From Comamonas sp. (lineage in GTDB: Bacteria; Pseudomonadota; Gammaproteobacteria; Burkholderiales; Burkholderiaceae_C), in contig JAQVCA010000008.1 of NCBI GenBank assembly GCA_028690035.1, positions 1 through 64,000 on the forward strand: 64,000 nucleotides of DNA, written 5' to 3'. Below are positions 34,761-43,841 of the stretch, in pieces. The notes below the pieces were generated by a model. It was not told the origin of the DNA. It ran no database searches and was given only the letters and a program-made list of their open reading frames with translations. A program made the position numbers and the translations under genes. Position 1 is the stretch's first letter. The number at the start of each line of letters is the position of its first letter.

Positions 34761-35099
34761 ATGTCGCACTATCTCGTCGAACTCTATACGCCCAATGCCG
34801 CATGGCGGGCATTGCCAGTCGAAAACCGTCAGCGATTTCTGGATGGCATTCAGGCTGCAATGGGCGAACTGTCCAGCCTGGGCGTTGAAGTGTTGGCCTT
34901 GGGCGAAACGGATAAGCGTATCGACCGCGCCAGCGAACACCGTTTTTTGGGTATCTGGCGCTTCCCTGACATCCAAGCCAGAAACGCGCTGCTGGCTGGC
35001 ATAAAGGCGAGCGGCTGGTACGACTATTTCGACCATGTGAATGCTGCCAGTGACGCTGGCGGCTTTACTACTCACTTGGCCGCATTGGCGGCCGGGTGA
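34761..35099 (+). CDS. DUF6616-type small protein
   Basis: ATG 34761 (AAGGAG upstream) gives 112 aa starting MSHYLVELYTPNAAWRALP, with GVEVLALGETDKRID and FLGIWRFPDIQARNALL. It resembles dimeric alpha-beta barrel (EthD/YCII-like) proteins. The function is unknown. It is the third gene of the MarR operon. Confidence 0.75.
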   Translation: MSHYLVELYTPNAAWRALPVENRQRFLDGIQAAMGELSSLGVEVLALGETDKRIDRASEHRFLGIWRFPDIQARNALLAGIKASGWYDYFDHVNAASDAGGFTTHLAALAAG

Positions 35100-35247
35100 T
35101 GATCTTCCGCCACGCCACCGTCTGATTGAAGGCGGCGGCGTGGCGGGTTGGCTTTGGGCCTTGAAACCGGGCGCGGCCGCCGCCGCGCCCGGATTTTTGA
35201 CCACCAGCCCCAGGGCAGAACGGCTTGGGGCTGGCACGAATGAGGGG

Positions 35248-35457
35248 CTATTCCTTCGTCTCGACAATCCACCACACGGCACGCGGCAAGGCGCGGCCCG
35301 TGATGGGATGCAGGTCTGTCAGATCGGCGCTGGCAGTCCAGCCGCGAGGCGGGCGGTAGCCGCGCACATCGCCATCGCCATGCCAGCGGCGGGCGCGTAC
35401 CGTGCCGGGGGCGTAGGTCGCGGCCATGCGGGGGCGGTTCGTGGTGTCGTGGCTCAT
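35248..35457 (-). CDS. Small conserved ICE protein (69 aa)
   Basis: The ATG at 35457 gives 69 aa: MSHDTTNRPRMAATYAPGTV then an Arg/Trp/Gly-rich body ending WWIVETKE. Such short proteins accompany the large ParB gene in Tn4371-type ICEs. It lies 61 bases after the parB stop on the same strand. No function or domain is recognised. Confidence 0.65.
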   Translation of the reverse strand: MSHDTTNRPRMAATYAPGTVRARRWHGDGDVRGYRPPRGWTASADLTDLHPITGRALPRAVWWIVETKE

Positions 35458-35518
35458 GGGGGGAATCCTTGGCATGAAGCGCCCCGGCCGGAACCGGGGC
35501 GCTATCTGTGGTGCAAGG

Positions 35519-37564
35519 TCACGCGGCCAGTGCCTCGGCCTGCGGCTGTTCATCCGCCACGGCGGGGACTTCCTCCGGCTGTTCGGCTTCCACCGCCGCC
35601 GCGTCCTGCTGCGGGCCTTCGGCGCGGAAGATGGCGGGCATCCATCCGGTGCCATCGGCCAGCCGTTCGGCTTCGCTGGCGATGTCGCCTTTCTTCAACT
35701 TCGCCAGCCGGGTGACGTGCGAGGGTGCGAACGCGCCGACGGCTTCCAGAATCGCGGCCTTCGGCACACGCTGGAAATAGCCGTCTGCGGTCGGCTGCCA
35801 CCATGCCGCCATGTCCAGCCCCACGGCCTGCGCCAGTTCCGCGCCCGGCTGGTGCGGCGTGGCGCGGGGTGTCACCACGTCCACCGTGGAAGCCACGCAC
35901 ACGGCCAGCAGCCGCACCAGTTCATCCTGCGATTTCGCCAGCAGCGCGGCGAACAGTTCGGCGCTGTCCTCCGGCAAGGCTTCGCCCGCGACTTCCTGCA
36001 AGGTGCGCAGCGCCACGGCGGCAGGCGATTCCGACACGTCCGGGGCAAGGCTTTCGAGCCGGTCTTGCTGTTTCAGGCTCACACCCAGCGGCAGATCATG
36101 GCCGCAGTAGCTTTCCTGCAAGACGGTCTGCACCATGCCATGCACCAGTGCGGCCAACGCCACCTGCGGATGCCGGGCGACTTCGATTTGCAGCGCGGCG
36201 GTACGGTGAGCACTCAACCGCTGCGCCAGACGGTCAGACATGGCGGCGGTCTTGGGCGGGTCGTCGTCCTCGCCTTCGCTGGCGAAACCCTGCCGCAGCC
36301 GTTCCAGCGTGCGCAGCGCCTTGGCTTCCGCTTCGCGCAGCAGCCCGCGATGAATCACGGCCTGCCCGTCGCGGTCGATGGTGACGATGGCACCGGCTGC
36401 GGCCTTCACGTTGGCCGCATAGTCCAGCAAACCATCTTCCAGCGCCTGCAACTGCTCGCCCAGGCGTTCGCCTTCCTCCTGCAAGGCGTCGGCCTTTTCT
36501 TCGTCCTCGGCGTCCAGGGCGGCATCCACGGCCTCGGCCAGCGCCTGCATCTTGGTTTGCAGCTTCTCGATGCGTTGGGCTTCGCGCTTGTTCGGGCTGC
36601 GGCGCTGCCTCGGGGCGCGCTGGAAGGCTTGCAGGTCGGCATGGGTCGCGCCGGGGGTGGCATCCACCCATGCCCAGCCTTCGGCCTTCACCTCGGCGGC
36701 AAGGCTGGCCAGCTTGTCCTGCGCCAGCCGTTCCAGCAACGTGGCATCGGTCAGATACACGCCACTATCGGCTTCCGCGAACAGATCGCGGCGGGTGCCA
36801 CCGCCTGCGGCCTCGTAAGCATTCAGCCCAACGAAGCGCACCAGCGGATGCCGGTGGGCATCAATCTCGCGCTCCGTCAGGCGGTCGCGCAGGTTGTGCG
36901 GGCTGCGCTGCCATGTCGGCGCATCGTAGAACGCGGCTTCCTGTGCGGTGTGGTCGTCGGTGATGGCAAGTGCCATCAACTGGTCAAGGCTCACGGCGTC
37001 GGCTCGATAGTCGGCCAGCAGGCGCGGCGACACGTTGGCGAGTTTCAGGCGACGCTGCACCACCAGCGGCGTGACGCTGAAATCGGCGGCAATGTCCTCG
37101 ATGGGGCGGCCTTCGGCCACCAGCGCGGCAAATGCCTCGAACTGGTCGGCGGGGTGCATGGCTTCACGCTGCACGTTCTCGGTCAGGCTGGCGGTGCGGG
37201 CAGTGCCATCGGCCACCAACAGGCAAGGCACCTCCCATTCCCTGCTGATACGGCGCTTCTTCGCCAACAGCTTGAGGGCGGCAAGGCGACGGCCTCCGGC
37301 CACGACTTCGTAATGCTCGCCATCGGCGGCGGCGATCACGATCAGGTTTTGCAGCAGGCCGACACGCTGGATGCTGGCAGCGAGTTCAGGAATCGACATG
37401 CGCGGGGTCTTGCGCACGTTGCGGCCCGTGGGGCGCGATACCAGCCGCGACAGCGGCACAAGAATCAGGTTCTTGCTCGGGTCGGCGGCTTCCAGCAGCA
37501 CGGCAGGCGCGGCGCTGGCCGTGGCGTGGATGGCTTGGGCTTCGGTGTGGTTGATGGCGTTCAT
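35519..37564 (-). CDS. parB: Large ParB/RepB/Spo0J-family nuclease-domain protein
   Basis: The 681-aa protein has a ParB N-terminal domain (about 37-130): NVRKTPRMSIPELAASIQRVG, the VVAGGRRLAALKLL box and TENVQREAMHPADQFEAF. A KorB-like HTH (DIAADFSVTPLVVQRRLKLANV) follows, then a long charged coiled region (330-400) and an acidic C-terminus. This extended ParB is typical of ICE and plasmid backbones, where it may bind DNA and act in replication or transfer. It starts an operon of minus-strand ICE genes. Confidence 0.92.
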   Translation of the reverse strand: MNAINHTEAQAIHATASAAPAVLLEAADPSKNLILVPLSRLVSRPTGRNVRKTPRMSIPELAASIQRVGLLQNLIVIAAADGEHYEVVAGGRRLAALKLLAKKRRISREWEVPCLLVADGTARTASLTENVQREAMHPADQFEAFAALVAEGRPIEDIAADFSVTPLVVQRRLKLANVSPRLLADYRADAVSLDQLMALAITDDHTAQEAAFYDAPTWQRSPHNLRDRLTEREIDAHRHPLVRFVGLNAYEAAGGGTRRDLFAEADSGVYLTDATLLERLAQDKLASLAAEVKAEGWAWVDATPGATHADLQAFQRAPRQRRSPNKREAQRIEKLQTKMQALAEAVDAALDAEDEEKADALQEEGERLGEQLQALEDGLLDYAANVKAAAGAIVTIDRDGQAVIHRGLLREAEAKALRTLERLRQGFASEGEDDDPPKTAAMSDRLAQRLSAHRTAALQIEVARHPQVALAALVHGMVQTVLQESYCGHDLPLGVSLKQQDRLESLAPDVSESPAAVALRTLQEVAGEALPEDSAELFAALLAKSQDELVRLLAVCVASTVDVVTPRATPHQPGAELAQAVGLDMAAWWQPTADGYFQRVPKAAILEAVGAFAPSHVTRLAKLKKGDIASEAERLADGTGWMPAIFRAEGPQQDAAAVEAEQPEEVPAVADEQPQAEALAA

Positions 37565-37645
37565 GGTGAAAACTCCTTGCGATGATGGAATGCAGCAGCG
37601 AATGACGCGGCAAGGGTTGCTGCCTGCCCCTGCCGCGCAGGGAAA

Positions 37646-38473
37646 TCAGGCTTTCAACTGGCGCAGGCCATCGGCCAGCAGCCACAGGGCGCGATTGAGG
37701 CGAATATCGGAATCAATGCCCTGTACCGGGCGGGTCTGCTGGCGGCGTCCGTTGGCGCTGCGCCCATGCAAACCGCCTTTGGTCAGGTTCTCTTGGGTGC
37801 GGTTGAACACGCTCCACAAGTCCGGGCGGCGGTCGTCGAAACGGCGCGGCATCAGGATTTGCGATTCGGTGATGGGTGCGGGCTTGTCCGGGTCGTCGTA
37901 CTTGAGCGACAGCGCGGCGCGGGCGAATACTTCGGCCTCGCCTTCGTCCAGCGTGATGGCCTGCATGGATTCGCGGGACTCCAGCGCACGGTCGAAGCCG
38001 TGCAGCACCTGATAGGCACCTTCGATTACTTGTCCGGCTACATCGCCCTTATGCGGCACGCGCACATCGGCCACGGTATCGCCGCAAACAAGGCCATTGC
38101 TGCAAACGAAACGGAACATTCCGGCCAGCATCTGGTAACTGCTGGTGCCGTCGTGCGAGTTCAGCAGGATGATCTCGTTGGCTTCGCCTCGGACGTTGAT
38201 CTGGCTGGCATGGCGCAGCCGGATCATGTGCTTGGTGTAGTCGCGCCGGTCTTCGTGGCGGGTGCGGGTCTGCGTCACCATGAAGGGCTGAAACCCTTCC
38301 TTGCGCAGTTCGGTCAGCACCGTGGCGGTGGGGATATAGGCGTAACGCTGGGAACGGCTTTCGTGGGGCGCTTCCGCAAAGATGGACGGGGCCACGCGGT
38401 GAATCTGGTCATCGGACAGCGGGGAGTCGCTGCGCAGTACCGGGGAACGGGAAGCGAAACGGGATGCAAGCAT
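37646..38473 (-). CDS. DUF932 family ICE protein
   Basis: The ATG at 38473 gives 275 aa starting MLASRFASRSPVLRSDSPLS, with DUF932 motifs RYAYIPTATVLTELRKEGF, MIRLRHASQI, EIILLNSHDGTSSYQM and FRFVCSNGLVCGD. DUF932 resembles phage/plasmid LGT-type proteins of unknown function. A longer in-frame start is rejected because it lacks family similarity. It precedes parB on the same strand. Confidence 0.92.
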   Translation of the reverse strand: MLASRFASRSPVLRSDSPLSDDQIHRVAPSIFAEAPHESRSQRYAYIPTATVLTELRKEGFQPFMVTQTRTRHEDRRDYTKHMIRLRHASQINVRGEANEIILLNSHDGTSSYQMLAGMFRFVCSNGLVCGDTVADVRVPHKGDVAGQVIEGAYQVLHGFDRALESRESMQAITLDEGEAEVFARAALSLKYDDPDKPAPITESQILMPRRFDDRRPDLWSVFNRTQENLTKGGLHGRSANGRRQQTRPVQGIDSDIRLNRALWLLADGLRQLKA

Positions 38474-38996
38474 GGTCTTTCTCCTGACGAAAAGGGTTTG
38501 CTGTTCAAACCGCACACCGGATTCCAAGATTCGGAGCCCAGCCTTTCGGCTGTTCGGTGCGGTTGGCACGAGGAACCCGGTTGGCCCTGTTGCCACCGTC
38601 TTTCCTGAGTTCATCGCCCGCGACGGTCAGGAGCCCACGGACGTGGGCCGTCAAGGAAGAAAGCGGCAGGTAGGTGCGGCCCGCAGGCGTAGCCGAGGAC
38701 ACGGCCTGGCGCGCCTTGATGGCACGCGGCCACGGGCTACAGTCGCGAGCAAGGTGATGGAGTCAGGAGAGACGGCTGGACATGGCAACTGCCGCCTCGA
38801 TGTGCAAACCGCACGCAAGCGCAAGCGCGCAGGCCCGAAGCTGGAAGCCGGGCCGTAGGCGTCAGCCGAGCAGAGCGAGGGAACGATGGAAGCCCGAAGG
38901 GGGCGAGACGCCGCAGGCGGCTCGATGCGAAGCACGACAGCGCGACTGGCCATACCTATGGCCGGGGACGCCTTTTCAGCATATCTTCATGTAATG
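38474..38996. other. Intergenic region between DUF932 and the methylase module
   Basis: About 520 bases between divergent genes without a convincing gene. The left part is GC-rich ICE sequence; the last ~50 bases turn AT-rich, which marks the edge of the inserted methylase-nuclease module. Confidence 0.45.
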
Positions 38997-39034
38997 ATTT
39001 CTGGCTTTCAACAAAGCCAGAAATGCCGCATAAT
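38997..39034 (+). promoter_or_regulatory. Promoter with overlapping 12-bp palindrome before the methylase module
   Basis: ATTTCTGGCTTT (38997-39008), loop CAAC, AAAGCCAGAAAT (39013-39024) is a perfect 12-bp inverted repeat. A -10-like CATAAT lies at 39029-39034, and a weak -35 would fall inside the right half of the palindrome. This placement fits an operator bound by the RHH protein encoded 50 bases downstream. Confidence 0.6.
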
Positions 39035-39083
39035 CCAGACATAGTCCTGTTCGTAAGGACGATCGCTAAATGGAGAACGTCCA

Positions 39084-39281
39084 ATGACTGGCAGCAAGGT
39101 AGCTACAGACGAAAAAGAAGTCACAGCGAACTCCGACAAAGGAGCGTCGCTCAATTTCAAAGTCAGTCCGGAATTCAAAAAACAATTCAAAGGGTTTGCC
39201 GTTGCTCAAGGCGTCAGCATGACCGACCTTCTAAAAGAAGGCTTCTCTCTCTTGAAGAAAAATGGTCAAACCAGTGAATAA
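39084..39281 (+). CDS. Small RHH-like protein leading the methylase-nuclease unit
   Basis: The 65-aa protein has a charged N-terminus (1-22) and a C-terminal RHH-like segment ASLNFKVSPEFKKQFKGFAV then GVSMTDLLKEGFSLLKK. GGAGA lies 8 bases before the ATG. It is the first gene after the palindromic promoter and probably represses the unit, as controller proteins do in restriction-modification loci. An antitoxin role is possible but less favoured. Confidence 0.7.
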   Translation: MTGSKVATDEKEVTANSDKGASLNFKVSPEFKKQFKGFAVAQGVSMTDLLKEGFSLLKKNGQTSE

Positions 39282-39316
39282 GACCTTATCCATTCATATC
39301 AATCGGTTTCAGCGCA

Positions 39317-42199
39317 ATGGCGGTCAAAATGACACTTGATGCGCGCGATATTTCACACATATCGGTTGACTGGTTACGCTTGATTCGTGAAGACCACGAG
39401 GTCTCCAGCATTGCGGGACTGGTTGCCGTCCGCAATTATGATCATAGGGGAAGACCTCCAGAAGAAGTCTCCATTATGGAGAAGGCTCGATCCTATGGGG
39501 CACGCGCTGTCTTTTTTGAGGAGGCACGTCATGGTCGTGCCCCTGTTGCACAGGCTTTTATATTTAATTCCACTGATGAGCCTGATGACACACGTTTTGC
39601 AGAATTGCATAAACGCCTCTGGAGTTGGGGTGGGGTTCCACTCGCGTATCGGGCCTTACCGGGCTGCATTCAACTATTCCGGTGCGCTCATGCGCCAGAT
39701 TTTCTGGGCAAAGATGGCGTCCCAGTTTGCAACCCTGTAAGAACTCTTGTCCTTGGGGCAAAAATCGCTGCGGCGGATGTATGGTGGGATGCCGACAGGA
39801 TTCACAACGGAGCGATCTGGGATGATCCCGATGCCTGCAAATTAATGCTTTCTGCGCAGAAAGCTGCGCACCGAACTCTGGTTGAAGCTGTACGGACGCT
39901 AGCGGGTAAACTTTCAGAGCGACGACTACTCGCGCCTCGCCTAAGCCGAAAACTTCTTATTCTGTCGCTACTCATCGCCTACCTTGAAGAGCGATCTGTT
40001 CTGTTGCCTGCTGATTTCGGCAATGCGTGCCAAGGATCTAGACGCTTCTTTGAAGTTCTCAAAGATGGCAAGGCGTTATCAAAGCTTCTTATAACGCTGG
40101 AGGAACGATTTAACGGCCACGTTTTTCGCTTGTCAAAAGATGAGCATTCAACATTAGCAGGCAATACCGAACTTGAAAATTACGCCAGACTTATCGAAGG
40201 CTTTGAGGATGGTGGCGGGCAACTTAGTCTGTGGAAGCTGTATTCATTCAAAGATTTGCCAGTTGAGCTGATCAGCAACATTTATCAGCTTTTTGTCAAA
40301 GATGCATCGAGTTCTATCTATACACCTCCTGCGTTAGTTAGATTAATGCTGGAAGAGTCACTAAGCTGGAGTCGGCTTGATGAACTAATGGCAGGAGATG
40401 GCGTGATTCTTGATCCAGCATGTGGATCAGGCGTCTTTTTAGTCGAGGCGTACAAACGGCTGGTTTTGCACTGGCGCTGGCGTAATGACTGGGCGCGGCC
40501 AGGCATAGATGATCTGCGCCTGCTACTTCAGCGTGTACACGGAATTGATGTCGAAGACGGAGCAGTTGAACTCGCGGCATTTAGCTTATGTTTGAGCCTG
40601 TGTGATGCACTACAGCCGGAAGAAATCCGATCGAGCGTTAAGCTATTTCCGCCTTTAGCCGATGTAACGCTGCATCACAGTTGTTTTTTTGAAGCAAAGC
40701 AAAAAGGACTAGTAACATCACCAATTTCAGTAGTGGTGGGAAATCCTCCATTTGAATCATCTTTGACTACAGATGGTGCACGCCGCAGCTATGCTTCTTA
40801 TAAGAAATTGCATGGCCCTCTTGCGGACAAGCAGTTGGCATACCTTTTTCTCCACGAAGCAATGGAGATGCTCGTCGAAAATGGCATATTGGCAATGGTC
40901 GAGCCAGCTGGTTTTCTTTACAACCAGCATTCGCTTTCCTTTCGGCGCACCTTTCTTGAGCGCTGGAAAACGCGTGAAATTTTAGATTTCGTTTCTGTGC
41001 GAGGGCTTTTCAAAAAAGGAGGCGCTGACCCTAAAATTGTCGTGGTAATTGCTGAGGCAAAGAAGTCGGCAGCCGAGGATCGCTTGCTTCATGCAATTTT
41101 CCGTCGCAATGGCCGCGCGACCGCGGAGCAGGGATTTGATATCGACTATTATGATATTCACTGGGTTCGCAATCGCGATGCTGCGAAATCTCAGGACATT
41201 TGGCGTGCAAACTTGCTGGGGGGAAGTCGCGTTCATAGCATGATCACGCGTTTGCGGAAATACTCAACGCTAAAAGACTTGGCCACAAAGCAAGGATGGG
41301 ATTTTGGCGAAGGGTATTTTGGCGGACAGAAGAATAGCTCCGAAAATGTCCAGCACTTGATTGGGAAGGTGCTACTCCCAACTCAGGCACTGGGGGCTGA
41401 CGGCATTGACCGATCCTTGCTCAGCGTTGTACCTAATGATCCGATCAAAGATCCGAAGTCAGAAAATCGGTTCATGCCCCCACTTCTGCTTATTAAAGAG
41501 CATGAGGATCTTTATTTTGATTTGTGGAAAGATGGGTATCTAGCTTATAAAAACGAAATAGTTGGATTTTCCGCTCCCGGCAACGCGGAGAAACTGGATG
41601 AGGTTGCAGATTGGCTTCGCACTCAGTCAACTGTTTTACGAGCGTACGCCGCTGGAATAAGTTCACGCTTATTTACACAGCGCGCCACCTCGATTTTCAA
41701 TGCGGATATTCTCTCCCTTCCGTATCCAGAAGACGGAAATCTTGACGTAAGTAGAAATGAACTAATTATTGCTGAGGACATTGTCTCGTTCCAACGTGAC
41801 CTCATTCGATTGGGCACTGCGTCCCCCGCAATGCAGCAAGTAGAGCTAGATGCTCTTGGCGCATTTGATGATGTTTTTACTGCTCAAATTAACGGAGTTT
41901 ATGGGCGAAATTCTTTGCGAGCACTTCCGATGGAAAGATGGTCGGGTGCTATTTGCAAAACATACGCTTTCGGTGATGGATCAGTGGACTGGTCAGATGC
42001 TGGCGATTTGCGTAATCGCTTGGATGCTCTTCTTTGTGAGAAGAGAGGGAGTAATCTGAATATTACGCGTATCACTAGGCTCTATGATAAGAATTTTTTA
42101 TTCCTTCTAAAGCCTGATCGCCATAGGTTCTGGATGCGTTCAATTGCACTTCGTGATGCCGATGACGTTCTGTCCGATCTACGCATGCAGGGGTTTTAA
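39317..42199 (+). CDS. Large N6-adenine DNA methyltransferase (Eco57I/type IIG-like)
   Basis: The 960-aa protein has an AdoMet-binding motif I DPACGSG at 366-372, a catalytic motif IV NPPFE at 476-480, and the IYTPPALVRLMLE segment at 334-346 seen in Eco57I/type I N-6 methylases. The first ~300 residues contain a domain that I do not recognise, without an obvious PD-(D/E)XK triad. The last ~400 residues are probably target recognition. It starts 35 bases after the RHH gene and ends 2 bases before the PD-(D/E)XK-like gene. Codon use is much AT-richer than the ICE. It most likely methylates adenine in a specific DNA sequence as part of a defence system. Confidence 0.85.
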   Translation: MAVKMTLDARDISHISVDWLRLIREDHEVSSIAGLVAVRNYDHRGRPPEEVSIMEKARSYGARAVFFEEARHGRAPVAQAFIFNSTDEPDDTRFAELHKRLWSWGGVPLAYRALPGCIQLFRCAHAPDFLGKDGVPVCNPVRTLVLGAKIAAADVWWDADRIHNGAIWDDPDACKLMLSAQKAAHRTLVEAVRTLAGKLSERRLLAPRLSRKLLILSLLIAYLEERSVLLPADFGNACQGSRRFFEVLKDGKALSKLLITLEERFNGHVFRLSKDEHSTLAGNTELENYARLIEGFEDGGGQLSLWKLYSFKDLPVELISNIYQLFVKDASSSIYTPPALVRLMLEESLSWSRLDELMAGDGVILDPACGSGVFLVEAYKRLVLHWRWRNDWARPGIDDLRLLLQRVHGIDVEDGAVELAAFSLCLSLCDALQPEEIRSSVKLFPPLADVTLHHSCFFEAKQKGLVTSPISVVVGNPPFESSLTTDGARRSYASYKKLHGPLADKQLAYLFLHEAMEMLVENGILAMVEPAGFLYNQHSLSFRRTFLERWKTREILDFVSVRGLFKKGGADPKIVVVIAEAKKSAAEDRLLHAIFRRNGRATAEQGFDIDYYDIHWVRNRDAAKSQDIWRANLLGGSRVHSMITRLRKYSTLKDLATKQGWDFGEGYFGGQKNSSENVQHLIGKVLLPTQALGADGIDRSLLSVVPNDPIKDPKSENRFMPPLLLIKEHEDLYFDLWKDGYLAYKNEIVGFSAPGNAEKLDEVADWLRTQSTVLRAYAAGISSRLFTQRATSIFNADILSLPYPEDGNLDVSRNELIIAEDIVSFQRDLIRLGTASPAMQQVELDALGAFDDVFTAQINGVYGRNSLRALPMERWSGAICKTYAFGDGSVDWSDAGDLRNRLDALLCEKRGSNLNITRITRLYDKNFLFLLKPDRHRFWMRSIALRDADDVLSDLRMQGF

Positions 42200-42201
42200 C
42201 A

Positions 42202-42918
42202 ATGCTTGCGGATGAAATTGGAGGAGAAGCGTATTCAGGAGCACTAGATAGCAGCGTCTGCTTGTCTGGCGAATGGTTTGATTCTTTGATTAACTTTATC
42301 GGAAATGTTTTACCAGCCTGGCGCGACGACCCCATAAGGCCATGTCAAACTAGTGAGAATAGCTTGACTGCGCAACTATGCTCGCGTCTCACGAGTGCAA
42401 GTCGGCATACCCCAGGATGGGACTTCCTTCAATTCAAAAGAGAGGAGCCTGATGATGCTGATGGGCGTCGTTCAATAGATATTGCTATAGCCCCGGCCGG
42501 AACGGTGATTTGGATTGAGGGGCGCGAATATACGGAATATCAAACTCTTTTGCCAATTGAGTGTAAGCGGCTACCTACTCCGGTGGGTAGCAAGCGCGAT
42601 GAGCGAGAATACATCTACAGCTGTTTCAGCAGCACTGGAGGAATTCAGCGATTTAAGGCAGGGCATCATGGTGCAGCACATAGCCGAGCAGCAATGATTG
42701 GTTATATTCAGGCGGATGATATAGCCACATGGACCAAAAAATTCGATCAATGGATTGATGAATTAGAATCCGCTAAAACTGAGGACTGGTCTCTTGCAGA
42801 TAAGCTCTCCCTGAGTAGGCACAACACAATGTCCAGAATGGCCTCATTGCGGTCAATTCATGTGCGTCACCAAAACCCGAATAGGATAATAATTGATCAT
42901 CTCTGGATAGAAATGTGA
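42202..42918 (+). CDS. PD-(D/E)XK-like putative restriction nuclease partner
   Basis: The 238-aa protein is not assigned to a known family by eye. It has the spacing of a PD-(D/E)XK nuclease: Glu52 in SENSLTAQL, Asp93 in RRSIDIAIA, and Glu120-x-Lys122 in LLPIECKRL. This segment order (helix-Glu, strand-Asp, strand-ExK) fits restriction-like folds. It starts 2 bases after the methylase stop with an AGGGG site inside that gene, so the two are tightly coupled. Cleavage activity is inferred, not shown. Confidence 0.65.
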   Translation: MLADEIGGEAYSGALDSSVCLSGEWFDSLINFIGNVLPAWRDDPIRPCQTSENSLTAQLCSRLTSASRHTPGWDFLQFKREEPDDADGRRSIDIAIAPAGTVIWIEGREYTEYQTLLPIECKRLPTPVGSKRDEREYIYSCFSSTGGIQRFKAGHHGAAHSRAAMIGYIQADDIATWTKKFDQWIDELESAKTEDWSLADKLSLSRHNTMSRMASLRSIHVRHQNPNRIIIDHLWIEM

Positions 42919-42988
42919 TTGCCATAGCGTCGCAGATTTTCTTACTACTGTAATTGGTTGCGACAAAAAGGGGCTGAACCCCTGGAGT

Positions 42989-43498
42989 TCACAACAGGTC
43001 ATATTCGGCGAAGGACGTGGAACTGCTGCCGCCGACGATGACGTGATCGAGCACGCGTATATCGACCAGCCCCAGCGCTTCCTTGAGTCGCTGCGTCAGC
43101 ACCTTGTCGGCCTGAGACGGCTCAGGATTCCCGCTCGGATGGTTGTGCGAGAGGATCACCGCCGCCGCATTGAGCTGCAGAGCCTCCTTGACCACTTCGC
43201 GCGGATACACCGATGCACTGTCGATGGTGCCGTGAAACATCTCCCGGTACTCGATCAGCCGGTGGCGCGTATCTAGAAACAGCACCGCAAAGACCTCATG
43301 CTCGAATCCTGCCAGCTTGTTTCGCAGGTATTCTTTGACCAGCGCCGGGGAAGTGAACTCAGCACCACGTTGCATCTTCAGCTCGATGGCCTGGCGTGCC
43401 GCTTCGAGAATTTGATCCACCGATGCTGGCATGTAGCGCCCTTGGGCGTCACGCACCAGCAAAACGTCATCGAACGATGAAAAGGACAGTTGCGACAT
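42989..43498 (-). CDS. radC: RadC/JAB-domain protein
   Basis: The 169-aa protein has the JAMM metal-binding motif: Glu66-or-68 in GFEHEVFAVLFLD, HNHPSGN at 118-124 and Asp131. RadC proteins are common in ICEs and plasmids beside nucleases or methylases; the radC repair role is not firmly supported. It lacks the N-terminal helix-hairpin-helix of chromosomal RadC, as expected for mobile versions. Confidence 0.92.
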   Translation of the reverse strand: MSQLSFSSFDDVLLVRDAQGRYMPASVDQILEAARQAIELKMQRGAEFTSPALVKEYLRNKLAGFEHEVFAVLFLDTRHRLIEYREMFHGTIDSASVYPREVVKEALQLNAAAVILSHNHPSGNPEPSQADKVLTQRLKEALGLVDIRVLDHVIVGGSSSTSFAEYDLL

Positions 43499-43841
43499 GA
43501 TCGTGCTCCGGTTGCTCGGGCGGAATTGCCCGGAACCGTGGCCAGCACGGCGCAGCGCAAGCAGTCAGGGATCGAAGACGGCCGATAGGCCGCAAGCGTG
43601 CGAGCACGCGAAGTCATTGACGGCGAGAACGCCGTGATACGGTGAAGGGAACAGCAAGACCGCCTACACCCCACTCAGTCACACACCCGCTGTTGGCAAG
43701 TGCGCAGCACGCGCAGGCCCGGATCAACGATCCAGGCCGGAGGCGTCAGGGATCAGCGCCGAATGGCTGTGATTCGGCGCGAGGCACGGGGCGTAGCACG
43801 CGAGCCCGACGGCGGTACGCTGGGACACACGGATTCTGCTG
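43499..43841. other. Intergenic region
   Basis: About 340 GC-rich bases between radC and the DUF1016 gene. No gene is seen. Around 43745-43815 it resembles parts of the 95-base dispersed repeat (GGGAT...GCCGAATGG...GCACGGGGCGTAGC). Confidence 0.4.

Noticed and set aside
35426-37585. 719-codon plus-strand open frame
   Set aside because: It lies antisense to the well-supported parB gene and has no recognisable domain.
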